From assembly GCA_023105745.1 (NCBI GenBank), contig JALGQZ010000001.1, positions 57,679,437-57,743,436 on the forward strand: 64,000 nt of DNA, written 5' to 3'. The position numbers and the translations under genes were made by a program. This DNA is from Austropuccinia psidii (Eukaryota > Basidiomycota > Pucciniomycetes > Pucciniales > Sphaerophragmiaceae). The notes under the pieces are model-generated. The model was not told the DNA's origin, made no database searches, and saw only the letters and a list, made by a program, of their open reading frames with translations. Positions 1 through 9,940 of the stretch are shown in pieces; within the stretch, counting starts at the first letter, position 1; each line of letters begins with the position of its first letter.

Positions 1-310
1 CTGTGTCTTTCAAGAGGAGTGGGATAACTAGGGATCCGCAGCAGGATGCATATTGCATTTGCGTGTGCTTGCAATATTCCAAATTGCTGGATTGGAAAGT
101 GATTGCATGGGAACATCAATGTGTAAAATTGAATAATGCACTATCCACTGCAATTTTCAGGTTCAGGTATTTGAGATCGTGAATTTGCCAAGGTCAGGCG
201 TGAGCTTTCTTTTTAGCCGCAATTAAAAAAGATTCATCCATCGCAATCCAATTTAGGTGATATTAAGAAATCAGTAATCATTTGGTTTCGTTTCATTTTC
301 TGCTGAAAGC
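1..310. promoter_or_regulatory. 5' flank of the TET-like gene
   Basis: No ORF of note is present. This is the upstream flank of the dioxygenase gene that starts at 311. No TATA box or other element stands out clearly enough to call. Confidence 0.3.
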
Positions 311-1655
311 ATGCCATTCACGAAAAAAGGAAAAGAGCGTAAAAGGGAACTCGCGAGAAAGCGTCGGGCTGAGGAAGGAAAGTGTGAGTTACTCGCTTAA
401 TCTCAGTGTATATATATAGATATATATATATGCTTCCACATTTATGTGGCACCCTCATTGGGCCCCACTGAGGAACATGGGCTTTAGTCGGTTCAGATTG
501 TGCCAATGTCATGTGGGCTCCAACAGGGAAGTCAAAGGATGTGTGCCGAAGAAAGCTCCTTGGCAGTATCTGATATCTTGTGTGCTTCAACACATAGTGA
601 TCCCGCAACCACTCAGGAATAGTAGCAGATCCCAAAAGACAAATGAGCGCAAAACGACCCGAATGAATAGGTTTTTTTCCTCCTCTCGCCCAACAGCACA
701 AATATCAATGCCAGTATCAGCAAATATCACCCCAAGTGAAATTCGGAGGGTGGTGGATGTCAATCAGATCAAACGCATTCACTTTGGCCGTGTGGCAATT
801 TTCTCTTCAACCGGATTACTCATTGCCCTTGTTGAATTCCGACCATTCACAACAATGAGTGAAGTCGAGGTCAATCAATGGGATGAATTATCACAATTCT
901 TATTTCGCGAAAAGAGGTTCACTGACCCTATTGCAACAAATGGAGCATTACTGGAGGGATTTATGTTCGCGATTGGGTGGCGCAAATGCACCACGAAGAA
1001 TGAACAATTTGGTCTGTATGGTAGTGCTGGCAAAATTGAAAATGCAAAAGATGAATGGCGGGACCGAGGTGCCAATCTTAGCTCGGTGGGTCGCATTCTA
1101 GGTCAATCCTTACGATATGTTGGGGATAATTTATTTCAGAAGATTCAAAATTGCTACAACTCATTGGGGGTTCCGTCTTTTGATCAAGTCAACTATGAAG
1201 GCGATATTCCGGCAAATCAGGGTGCATTCGAGTTCGCTTCCGCACTCACTTTCACCATGAATGGATTCAAAAACGCACCTCATGTTGATAAGGATGCATC
1301 GCTGTATGCTTCGGGATGGTGGTTTCAAGCTGATAAGCGGACCGGCCAAATTCAAAGAGATGCGTCAAAGCGGTGTACAGGGGGAAAATTGATTTTCCCA
1401 AATGAGCATTTTTGGATTGATCTATCCACATGTCATGGGCTCATTCAGGTAGTGTGGGCCAGTAGTACATTTGTTCATTATACTGATCCAGCACAGGACA
1501 ACGAAAGCACGACACTAGTGGGTATGTCCGCACAATGCTCAAGCAGGTTAGCAAAAACAATGCGGCAAAAAAGCAATGGCTATTATGAGATTGGCGAGAG
1601 AGCGGGCTATCAAATCAGGGATGGTAATACAATCTCATGCCGATTCAAAGAATGA
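311..1655 (+). CDS. TET/JBP-like 2-oxoglutarate-Fe(II) dioxygenase, two exons, 343 aa
   Basis: The spliced model is exon 1 311-383 and exon 2 697-1655. The donor is GTGAGT at 384. The acceptor follows a strong pyrimidine tract and CAACAG, and the phase joins exactly. Exon 1 encodes a very basic, NLS-like N terminus (MPFTKKGKERKRELARKRR). Exon 2 carries the double-stranded beta-helix core: metal ligands H220 and D222 in the HVD motif and a distal H285 in FVHYTD. Family members oxidise methylated pyrimidines in DNA or RNA using Fe(II) and 2-oxoglutarate. In rusts and other basidiomycetes they are greatly expanded and linked to DNA transposons. The Arg that normally binds 2-oxoglutarate (T-R-[IL]-x motif) appears to be Leu298, with the nearest Arg at 308, so activity is doubtful. 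The 313-nt intron is long for this window and contains a TA-dinucleotide run (411-431). The family call is firm; the substrate is unknown. Confidence 0.82.
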
Positions 1656-1779
1656 GGAGATTTGCAAGTGGGTTGGGTAAGTAATGGTGAGGTAAGGCAG
1701 AGGACAATATACACCAGGATTGGATGGATTCGAGTGCGGGAGATGGGGTGTCTCACATGAAAAAGGGGTGAAGTGGATT

Positions 1780-1805
1780 ATGTACGGTGGCATGCCATCG
1801 TACAT
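1780..1805. repeat. 26-bp imperfect palindrome (copy 1)
   Basis: The left half is ATGTACGGTGGCA and the right half is its reverse complement with one mismatch. It lies 125 nt past the stop codon of the TET-like gene. Related copies occur at 6677, 6810 and 12575. Confidence 0.8.
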
Positions 1806-1837
1806 CGGTCCTGGTTTGTTGCTATTGTCCAGGATGC

Positions 1838-2400
1838 CAATGCTTCACACGCGAATCCTCATGCTTGTGCAGGTTCTGACAATGCTAAAAGTTCCTTACG
1901 CCTATGCGGGGGGCCATCGCTACACACGCCAATCCTTATGCCTGTGCAGGCTCCCAAAAGTTTACACGCCAATCCTTACGCCTTTACAGGCTTTCAACGA
2001 TTCACACGCCAATTCTTACGCTTGTGAAGCTTCCCCACAATGCTGAAATTTTCTTTAGCCTGTGCAGGATCCCAAGAATTCACACGCCAACTCTTACGCC
2101 TGTGCAGGCTCCCAACAATTCACACGCTAATCCTTATGCTTGGGGAGGGTCCCAAAAGTGCTAAAATTCCTTACGCCTGTACAGGCTTCCGACGATTCAC
2201 ACGCCAATCCTTACGCATGGGAGGGTTGCCAACAATGGTGACAAATTCTTACGCCTGTGCAGGCTCCCAACAATTCACACGCCAATCCTTATGCCTGTGC
2301 AGGCTCCCAACAATTCACACGCCAATCCTTACGCCTGTGCAGCCTCCCGACAAGTCACACGCCAATCCTTACGCTTGTGAAGGTTCTAGCCAATTTAAAC
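1838..2400 (+). repeat. 40-bp minisatellite, about 13-14 units
   Basis: This is a tandem array with the core CAATTCACACGCCAATCC followed by TTACGCCTGTGCAGGC. Exact 40-nt spacing is seen from 2271 to 2350, with indels elsewhere. Because 40 is not a multiple of three, three units form a 40-aa super-repeat that is open in several frames, so long apparent ORFs here are repeat artefacts. Some units have a variant middle containing AATGCTAAAA. Its role is unknown. Confidence 0.85.
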
Positions 2401-2812
2401 AATTCAATACATGAGTAAGACTAATAGCGTGTGACCATAGGAAAGGCCATGTTTCACGAATCTGGACTCGATTGCTCACATACGGGAACCTCCCGCTTTT
2501 TTACAGTTAAGAATGGGTATGGCTCTAAACCATGGGAGAAGAAAATATAGGAGAGGATAACGGCAACTATTGGCGCATTTTGAGAAAAAGAGGTTCACGA
2601 AAACAAATACTCACTCAAACTCTTGGTGGGGCACTTACAAAAATAATTCTCACGCAATCAGGGTTTTTCTCTAAGGAGGAAATAAGTAATTTTTACGTGA
2701 ACAAAGAATGTAATAGAATTTGAACATAACAATAATTTAAGACAAATATTTTATTCAAAAGAAAGTATTACAAAAAATAAAAAGAGGAAATAATGACATT
2801 TTTTTTAAATTT
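2401..2812. other. Non-coding spacer
   Basis: A 63-codon ORF (2532-2723) has no recognisable motif. The last 100 nt are A-rich and lie just past the stop of the reverse-strand proline-rich gene, so they probably include its 3' UTR. Confidence 0.3.
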
Positions 2813-4162
2813 TTATTTTTCGAGGAATTTGGAGACCATCCCGGTTATGTCCTCCTTTGGATAAGCCTCCAGTGCCTGGGCAAGGAGGGAGTTTAGTTCC
2901 TCCCGGAATTCCCGGTGCATCTCATTTCGATAAGTTGCATCCACGAAAGGAATCATGTGGAGCAAGCGACGATGCTCCAACAAGATTCGGTTGATCGAAT
3001 CGTGGACGATGGCTCGAGGAATCATTAGGGTCGGTCGCAGGTCGGTGAATTCCTGGCGAGCGTCATCGTGAGAATGAGACGCGCTTGGCACCGGGGGGGA
3101 GGAGGCGTTGGGGTTCTCGGGGGCACTGGAAGGGAACCGGGGTTGGAGTGGAAGGGGAAGATGGTGGAGTCGGTGAAGAAGAAGGGGGAGGGGGATGGGG
3201 TGATCCCACGGGCGTATCGTCGATGATGATGATTGAGCGAGGAGTGGCGGGACGATCTGGAGACGGTCGAAGAAAAAATGAGGAAAGGTGAATATGGATC
3301 GAAGAGAAAGAAGGGGTGACTTACCATAAGGTTCCTCCGTGGATTGCGTAGGAGCCACCTCAGGTTCTGGCTCACGAGTCGTATTGTCCTCAGGTGGTTG
3401 GGACGATGGACTCGGGCCAGGAATAGGTGGCTCTTCGGTTCGGGAGGGTTCTAAAAAAGGAGTAAGAGTCAGTTCACTTGACTCGAAAGTGAAAGTGAAA
3501 ATGAAATGAAACTTTGGCTGCTTACCACGGAATAATTCCTCAGACCATCGGGTGCCACTCGGGCCTGGAGTGGGTTGCCGGGGGGTTTGCTCGCGAGGCA
3601 AACTGGGAACGGGAGAGTCGTGTCGGGGGGGATTCGGGGGGTTTGGTTCTATGAGTAATGGAAAAAAGTCAGTATTATTGTGTGAAGAGAAATGAGATAA
3701 AGAGGAGAAATAAAACTTACTTTGGCGTTTGAATCCCATCGGTGACAAGACATGGTGACGATCAGCCCAAGCTCGAATGTCCTCTCGCCATCGCCATCCT
3801 TCATCGGCCGGATAATCACTTCGCTCCGGTCGAGGAGTGAAGTGACCATCGGATGGTGGCCTAGGAGGGGGAGTGGACAAATCGATACTGGAGGGGACAG
3901 GGCTAATCGTCCGGAATCGTTCCCGTTGGCCTGTTTGGGGGCCCGGCGTCCATTCACGCTCGGAAATGGTTTCATCATTGTCGACCACAAAGGAGTCCTC
4001 GCGAGGGCGTCTTGGGCGAGAACTCGTCTGGCCTCGTGGTCGGAAGGGGCGGACAACGAACGAACATTTCTTGTGTGCTTGTCGGCAAGCATCACAAGCG
4101 TCGTTCGTTGTCGAGGAGCGAATGCAGGGGATACCCCGCTTGGTGCATAACGTGCACGACAT
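2813..4162 (-). pseudogene. Proline-rich protein with N-terminal Zn2Cys6-like cysteine cluster, four exons, probably frameshifted
   Basis: The N terminus has C3, C6, C13, C23, C26 and C33, spaced C-x2-C-x6-C-x9-C-x2-C-x6-C as in fungal Zn2Cys6 domains, followed by a basic stretch and a long Pro/Ser/Arg-rich low-complexity body. The C terminus is a helical domain (motifs RRLLHMIPF and EELNSLLAQALEA). On the reverse strand three introns with GTAAG donors fit: 3649-3720 (72 nt), 3451-3525 (75 nt) and 3257-3324 (68 nt). Splicing the third restores an IIIIDDTPV segment. The C-terminal domain then lies one base out of frame, so a single-base indel around 3110-3215 is likely. I recognise this as a high-copy rust family of unknown function, so it may be transposon cargo. 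DNA binding is only suggested by the cysteine spacing. Confidence 0.65.
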
Positions 4163-4600
4163 CTAAAAACAAAACAAAACAGGTTAGTAACTGAATAGAA
4201 AGTAAGCAATCAAGAAAGAAAAGGAAGACATACGATGATTTATATAAATTTAAAACAGAATCAATATAAAAACGCTCTAGTCGGAAGTTTTTAAAAGTCT
4301 GGAAGGAAGTCGTGAAGAAAGAAAAATATTAATATCGGTACATAATGTTGACGAAAGTTTAATTGGAGAAAACGTACAAAGTAGATAGAAGTGGGGTTCT
4401 GAAAGTATTAGCAGGAAAAACAAAAAGCGAGCAGGAAGGGGAGTGGGGTTAGTCGAGTGCGAAAGAAAAGACTGGAAAGGCAGGAAGACGAGGGGGATTA
4501 CGCACAAGAAGGACAAACGCGGGTGAGGTTGAGCGAAGTGGAGCGGGTGAGAAAGAAAGTGAAGTGCGTGTCGTGTGAAGATGGTCTTTTATACCAAGGT
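4163..4600. promoter_or_regulatory. 5' flank of the reverse-strand proline-rich gene
   Basis: About 440 nt, purine-rich on the + strand and therefore a pyrimidine-rich promoter on the gene strand. No specific element is recognised. Confidence 0.3.
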
Positions 4601-4603
4601 GAA

Positions 4604-4698
4604 GCTGAGACAATCTCAGCAGTTGCAGCACCCGCAAAAGTCTCAGCTTCAAGGCGTGTGGGCAAAATTGAAGCTGAGTCTCAGCGAATGCTGCAACT
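4604..4698. repeat. Nested inverted repeats built on GCTGAG/CTCAGC
   Basis: Three stems are visible. GCTGAGA and TCTCAGC pair at 4604-4620. CTCAGCTTCAA pairs with TTGAAGCTGAG at 4642-4677 (11 bp, no mismatch). The outer AGTTGCAGCA (4621-4630) pairs with TGCTGCAACT (4689-4698). The same word recurs to about 5740. Confidence 0.75.
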
Positions 4699-4773
4699 GA
4701 GAAGTGAAATGCTCACGTGAGGCAGAAGAACAATGGGGGTCTGGCTGAGTATTTCAATTTATTGAATTGTCAA

Positions 4774-5106
4774 GCTGAGTATTGCAATTTATTGAATTGT
4801 CATGCTGAGTCAAATCCCCTTTGTTTCCTTAAATTGCCACCCGATCACCCAGGAGGGTGGTCGTGAGGCCCTTATTGATTGTGCATTGTGGGTGCAATGC
4901 ACAAGTGACCGCGGCAAGATCACCGGCCTTATGGCCTGGTGATAGTCTTTGAACAAAGGGGGGGGCTGTAAGACAAGTGAATACAGCGTGAGCTTGCCTC
5001 GACCCATTGCTCAGGTTTGCTTTCAGGTCATAATTGAAATGCTCAGTGGCTGAACATTTTAATTGCACAGTAATTGAACAATTGATATAACAATATCAAA
5101 TGCACC
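4774..5106. repeat. ~333-bp repeat unit, copy 1 of a tandem pair
   Basis: The unit starts at GCTGAGTATTGCAATTTATTG and ends before the same sequence at 5107. It contains hairpins, including ATCACC/GGCC pairing with GGCC/GGTGAT (4919-4943) and GTGCATTG with CAATGCAC (from 4881). No coding sense is apparent. Confidence 0.85.
4919..4943. repeat. Hairpin in repeat copy 1
   Basis: The stem is ATCACC plus GGCC, the loop is TTAT, and the returning arm is GGCC, a bulged T, then GGTGAT. The equivalent hairpin in copy 2 has a matched base-pair change. Confidence 0.7.
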
Positions 5107-5479
5107 GCTGAGTATTGCAATTTATTGAATTGTCAAGCTGAGTCAAATCCCCTTTGTTTCCTTAAATAGCCACCCGATCACCCAGGAGGGTGGTCGTGAG
5201 GCCCATGTTGAATGTGCATTGTGGGTGCAATCCACAAGTGACCCATGCAGAAAAGCACCCGGTGCATTTGGTCACAAGTGACCGCGGCGAGATTACCGGC
5301 CATATGGCCTGGTAATAGTATGTGAACAAAGGGGGGGGCTGCAAGACAAGTGAATACAGCGTGAGCTTGCCTCGACCCATTGCTCAGGTTTGCTTTCGGG
5401 TCATAATTGAAATGCTCAGTGGCTGAACATTGGAATTGCACAGTGATTGAACTATAGATATAACAATATCAAATGCACC
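5107..5479. repeat. ~373-bp repeat unit, copy 2 of a tandem pair
   Basis: It is near-identical to copy 1 but carries about 40 extra bases (roughly 5240-5280) flanked by a direct repeat of CACAAGTGACC. That fits a small insertion with target duplication, or loss from copy 1. Confidence 0.85.
5292..5316. repeat. Hairpin in repeat copy 2
   Basis: ATTACC plus GGCC, loop ATAT, GGCC, bulged T, GGTAAT. The C-G pair of copy 1 (4921/4941) is a T-A pair here (5294/5314). Confidence 0.7.
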
Positions 5480-6676
5480 ATGCTGAGCCATTGCTCAGTC
5501 GTTTTTGTATGCGCGCACTCTGAGCATTTGGCACAGCATCGGATGACATTTCAGCCAGGTGCAGCATTTCACACGCTTTGGTGAAGTGCTCCAAACTGAG
5601 CCTTCCAATGAACTATTGCAAAAAAGTTCATTCCATGGCTTTACTGAGCACTTTCTCACGGTGCTTTTGACCATGACATGCTCAGCTTGTGTGTGCAAAT
5701 CGGGTGAAACGCAATGCTGAGCATGTGGCACATGAGCTACGTAAATGCAAACGATCGGAAGGTGCATGCACATTTGCTAGATGGATGCAGGCTCAAGTAG
5801 TATTACACCTTCCTGATCTGTACAGTACAGTCGACACTGTAGTACGCAGTACACCTTTGTAAATGTACTGCGGGGCAGAGCAAAAAGCTGTTCAACAATG
5901 TAACATGCAATAACGTCAAGCCATCGAGTCATATCTCTCACCTGCATCCCTTTGATGCACCTTGTTGGACAGCTCTGCCTAACTACGGCACAGATGCGCA
6001 TGTAATCCAAATTAATGTAAGTGGGTCTTAATGGGATGACTTAATATTTGGGTCTAACACAAAGAGTTGATTCACTCCGGTGCCATTGTTGGGGCAAACA
6101 ATGACTGGCCCGCTTGTTCATTGTCGGGCAGCCACACGCTTTCATACGCACCCCCGATGGGTCATACACAGGCAACTTTCACACGCCTGGAAGACATTTT
6201 ACTGCCAGTCTTCCAGCTGCCTATTTTCTTGGTCGGGTTGTCAGCTTGACTGCAGACGCTCACCCGCTTGCGCGTGGAAACCTGAGGCCAATCAGTGTGG
6301 ATTTGCTTCAGCCTCATCCACATTAGAATAACAATCCCAGCCTATGATTGCTGAGGCTGGTCATGTTCGCGTGGGTATCTCCCACCGCGGGTCATTTTCT
6401 TCACGTTCTCACACGCCCCGCGCAAGTTGTGGCACCTGGCTTGCAGCCAAAAAATTCCTCGGGCATGTGGCCTCTTTCTCCGGAGTTCTGTACGCGCGTG
6501 AGGCAAAGAGGCCAATGCCAATCTCGGTGGATTAGTACTCGCCTCAAACGCCATAGGGGTGAATGTATATGTGGATCACGGCTCACGGCTGGCGCCCCCT
6601 TTGATCATCCCAGACATTCCCCCCTGAAAGCCCAGTATGCATCAGTCAGCAAAAAACTTCAGGCCAAACCAAAGTC
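5480..6676. other. Unassigned CpG-containing spacer
   Basis: To 5740 it continues the GCTGAG/CTCAGC-rich sequence. From about 6060 it holds degenerate CACACGCC-rich sequence reminiscent of the 40-bp minisatellite, with overlapping ORFs that have no domain signature. I see no supportable gene. Confidence 0.4.
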
Positions 6677-6702
6677 ATGTTCGGTGGCATGCCACCGAAC
6701 AT
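6677..6702. repeat. 26-bp perfect palindrome (copy 2)
   Basis: ATGTTCGGTGGCA is followed directly by its exact reverse complement. It belongs to the same family as the palindromes at 1780, 6810 and 12575. Confidence 0.9.
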
Positions 6703-6809
6703 ATCTCACCCGCCCACACACAAACATCCCCACAGTGAGATTGCCCTTTGAAACTGCCAACATTGCCCAGTAGGTCCCTGTGAACAATTAACCTGGGGAG
6801 GATACGCTC

Positions 6810-6837
6810 ATTGTTCGCTGTCACACCAGCGAACATG
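6810..6837. repeat. Palindrome (copy 3), 9-bp perfect arms
   Basis: TGTTCGCTG (6812-6820) pairs with CAGCGAACA (6827-6835) around a 6-nt loop. It is a diverged member of the 26-bp palindrome family and lies 367 nt upstream of the SNF2 start codon. Confidence 0.8.
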
Positions 6838-7201
6838 ACTGCATGCCTCTAATATGCCCTCCACAATAAGCTGCTACAACCCACCCAATTTCGGATGTGC
6901 TAATGTCAGCCTTGTTCCACCAAAGGTTTCGTAACTCGCTGCAGATCCAGCAGTCAAATGGTGCACCCACATTTTGGCCACCTTGCCTTGATATATGCCC
7001 CAAATCGGATATGAAAATTATGAGCCCAAGAGGCCCACCTCCATCAAGACCATGCACGTAACCACAGGCCATCCCCCTTTTGGCCTGTTGCTGCCACTCA
7101 TATAAGTTCCCCACCTGCGCTTATTCCTCTTCATTCCCTTTAGCTAACCCCTCCCGATCATATAATTCCCAACTGTCCCCAAATAATTCAAAATAGCCAT
7201 C
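6838..7201 (+). promoter_or_regulatory. 5' flank of the SNF2 gene
   Basis: About 364 nt between palindrome copy 3 and the SNF2 ATG, becoming C/T-rich in the last 100 nt. TATAAG occurs near 7100 and is a weak TATA candidate. Confidence 0.35.
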
Positions 7202-9768
7202 ATGTCAACCCCTTCACAACCACTTTGCATTGGGATGATTAATATTCGTATTCAAATAAATAGTGATATAACCTTAAAGCCTGAGAATTCCCACTTAGGT
7301 TCTTGGATTATCCTATGGCACAATCAACACAACATATTCGTATATCTCCCCAATCACCAGCATGCTATTGGCTCTCTCCCGGGAACCCTTTCCCAAACGT
7401 TGATACCATTCCTTGGGGCACCCAAAACGTTCATGCACTGTGGTCCTGGTGGGGCATGGATTGAAAATTGCCAATCCAATCCTACTCAAATATTATTCGT
7501 TGAGGGAGTATTTATGACTGATGCCAATGATCCCTCCTCATCTCAGAGACCCAATCTAGCATTGATGTTCTTCACATGGTATCCAAACGTTCTATTCATA
7601 ATGGAAAGCTTTCGAAAACAAGATTTCAAGCTTAAAATGCCCAAAGAATATGACTGTACTACTCATTGTCAATGTCAACTCTTTACTCCGACATTTCCCG
7701 CTTCAAACTCGACGCCTGCTTCATATCCTGCTGTTTCATCATTGATTTCCAAGCAAAAACTGATACAATTACCCAGTGGATCAGACCTCCCCATGATGAC
7801 CCCGCCCCATGCCATTATTCAAACCCCCCTCCTCCCTCATCAAAAGACCGGACTAGCTTTTCTCTGGGATCGAGAAATCCCCAATGGCCAATCAGCCCGT
7901 AACCTTTGGGCAACCTCACCCCCAGGATCCACTTTTAATGCCAGGCACATCATTACAAACAAGGTCGTTAGCTCATTTGAATCCCTTTCGACCAATACCC
8001 CTCTTGGAGGACTGCTTGCGGATGATATGGGATTAGGTAAAACCATTCAGGCCATTGCTCTAATTGGTACCTCCAAGGAGCGGATGATTGCAAACCCCCA
8101 TCGCTCCACGCCCACCATGATCATCTGCCCCCCTCGCTTAATTACCAACTGGCAATCAGAAATATCCAAGCATGCTCAGGCTGGAGCACTGCATGCCAAA
8201 ATCTACCATGGTCCCACTCGTCACTCATTATCCCAAGCCGACATCTTAAAATATGATATCATCATCACTTCTTACAATACTATCACCCAAGAATTTAAGC
8301 AAACCAATCCCTCTACATCATTCATTTTTCAAATCAATTGGCATCGTATAATCTTGGATGAAGCACAGTGAGTGGCTGAGCTTAAATGATTCAAATTACC
8401 TTTTATATCCAATAACCCTTGCCCCCTCTTATAGCTATATTCGCTCTCAATACACTGCCACTCACCGTGCCATTAATAGCCTCCTTTCATCCCGTCGAAT
8501 ATGTTTAACGGGCACACCTATTCACAACACCATTTATGACCTTTTGGGCATAATATCCTTCATCACTCAACCCCAGAGCGCCGATCAAGATAACTGGTCA
8601 CCATTCATCCTGAGTAGTCTTTCAAAAGGTTGCAATGATATTTTGCATTTGGCATTGCGGCATTTAAGTTTGCGCCGCACCAAAACCACACATCTCGAAT
8701 CTCTCCCCACTATTAGCCATCATTATGAGCTGCTCCCACTCAACCCGACCATGCAGCAAGAATATTCCACATTATATGAAGAATTCCTATCATCCAAAAG
8801 CAAAGGACCAGGAGAGTTTTTCAGAAATATTAATAAGCTGCAAATATGTTGTAACCATCACATCATGCTTAACACAATTGCGGAGGCGGAGCTGGAAGAC
8901 CCCGAGGGCAGGAGCACTCAGGATAACTCCCCAAGAATCACACGAACTATTGTGGATGTGGAAACATGCATGATGAGTAGTAAAATTGCACACCTCCTAC
9001 AAAGCTTAATGAAGAACAAACAAACAAGGTGTGGTCCAACGAAATCGGTGGTTTATACCCAATGGACCCAATTTCTAGATTTGTGCGTTAATTCTAATAT
9101 GCATCCATTACCAATTGACTCCATCTGACTTTTTTATATTGTAGAATTGGTATTGCTCTTGCCCATCACTCTATCCTTTCAGCACGAATTGATGGAACAA
9201 TTACACCACGAGCGCAGGACAAGGCGCTTGAGAATTTCTTCAATAATCCTGAATGTGAAGTACTCATTGCATCCATTGCCGCGGCTGGAACTGGCCTCAA
9301 TATAACTTGTGCTAATGTAGTCTATTTAATGGTGAGGGGCCCCCCAAAATTCTCCCCTGATTTTCGGACCCTGACATCCACATTTCCAGGAGCCCAATTG
9401 GAACCCAGCCATTGAGGCTCAGGCTGTTGATCGTCTACATCGTATTGGCCAACAACGACCTGTACAGGTCATCCACTATATCACTCCTCATTCAGTTGAG
9501 GTCAACATGCGGAAGGTACCTTTCAAGCTCATCTTTCACTTGATTGTATTACTATTCTGAAATCATTCCTTATGGGAATGCCATATTCCAATTACCAATA
9601 GGTCCAAGAAAAGAAAAAATCATTAACTGCGTGAGCCTTACTGATATTATATAATTTGTGATTGACAAAGTTGATAACTCCTGTTGACTCTGGCACAGGT
9701 CCACAATTATGAACACCATGAGCTGGATCGAACTTCTTCAATATTTCCTCAATGAAAATGAGCAATAG
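7202..9768 (+). CDS. SNF2-family DNA-dependent ATPase, six exons, 741 aa
   Basis: The exons are 7202-8367, 8435-9082, 9145-9331, 9390-9515, 9602-9630 and 9699-9768. All five introns (58-86 nt) are GT-AG and every phase joins. Splicing completes the DEAH box, whose His codon is split by intron 1. Walker A DDMGLGKT is at residues 274-281, DEAH at 386-389, and the LTGTP motif follows. Lobe 2 has the VYTQWTQFLDL segment and a motif VI with QAVDRLHRIGQQRP near residues 678-691. These remodel or translocate along DNA using ATP. The layout resembles the Rad5/Rad16/HLTF branch, but no RING finger lies between the lobes. The N-terminal 200 residues match nothing I recognise. It is convergent with the unknown gene, with a 172-nt gap. 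The last two small exons are less certain; without them the protein ends at 9634. Confidence 0.88.
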
Positions 9769-9940
9769 AGTATTATTGCAAGGGAGACGGTGATACATTT
9801 CAATTCATATTGTCTATATTCTAACATATTTAGCAAGTTGTTGCATCCTTAAGAGATAATAATCAGATTTTATTACACCTGCACAAATAATTCACAAAAT
9901 TTTAATTTGTCACAGTGCTATACCGTGACCAATTACTAAG

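Noticed and set aside
444..696. Upstream extension of the TET-like ORF to the ATG at 444
   Set aside because: This part lies in the inferred intron. The splice from 383 to 697 has good signals, and the extension has no family similarity.
318..701. 127-codon reverse-strand ORF over the TET-like gene's 5' end
   Set aside because: It overlaps exon 1 and the intron of a gene with strong motifs and shows no domain of its own.
1720..2414. Several overlapping ORFs after the TET-like gene
   Set aside because: They are translations of the 40-bp minisatellite in different frames.
6080..6773. Possible gene made of ORFs at 6080-6331 and 6348-6773
   Set aside because: No domain, splice logic or homologue recognised; the sequence resembles degenerate repeat.
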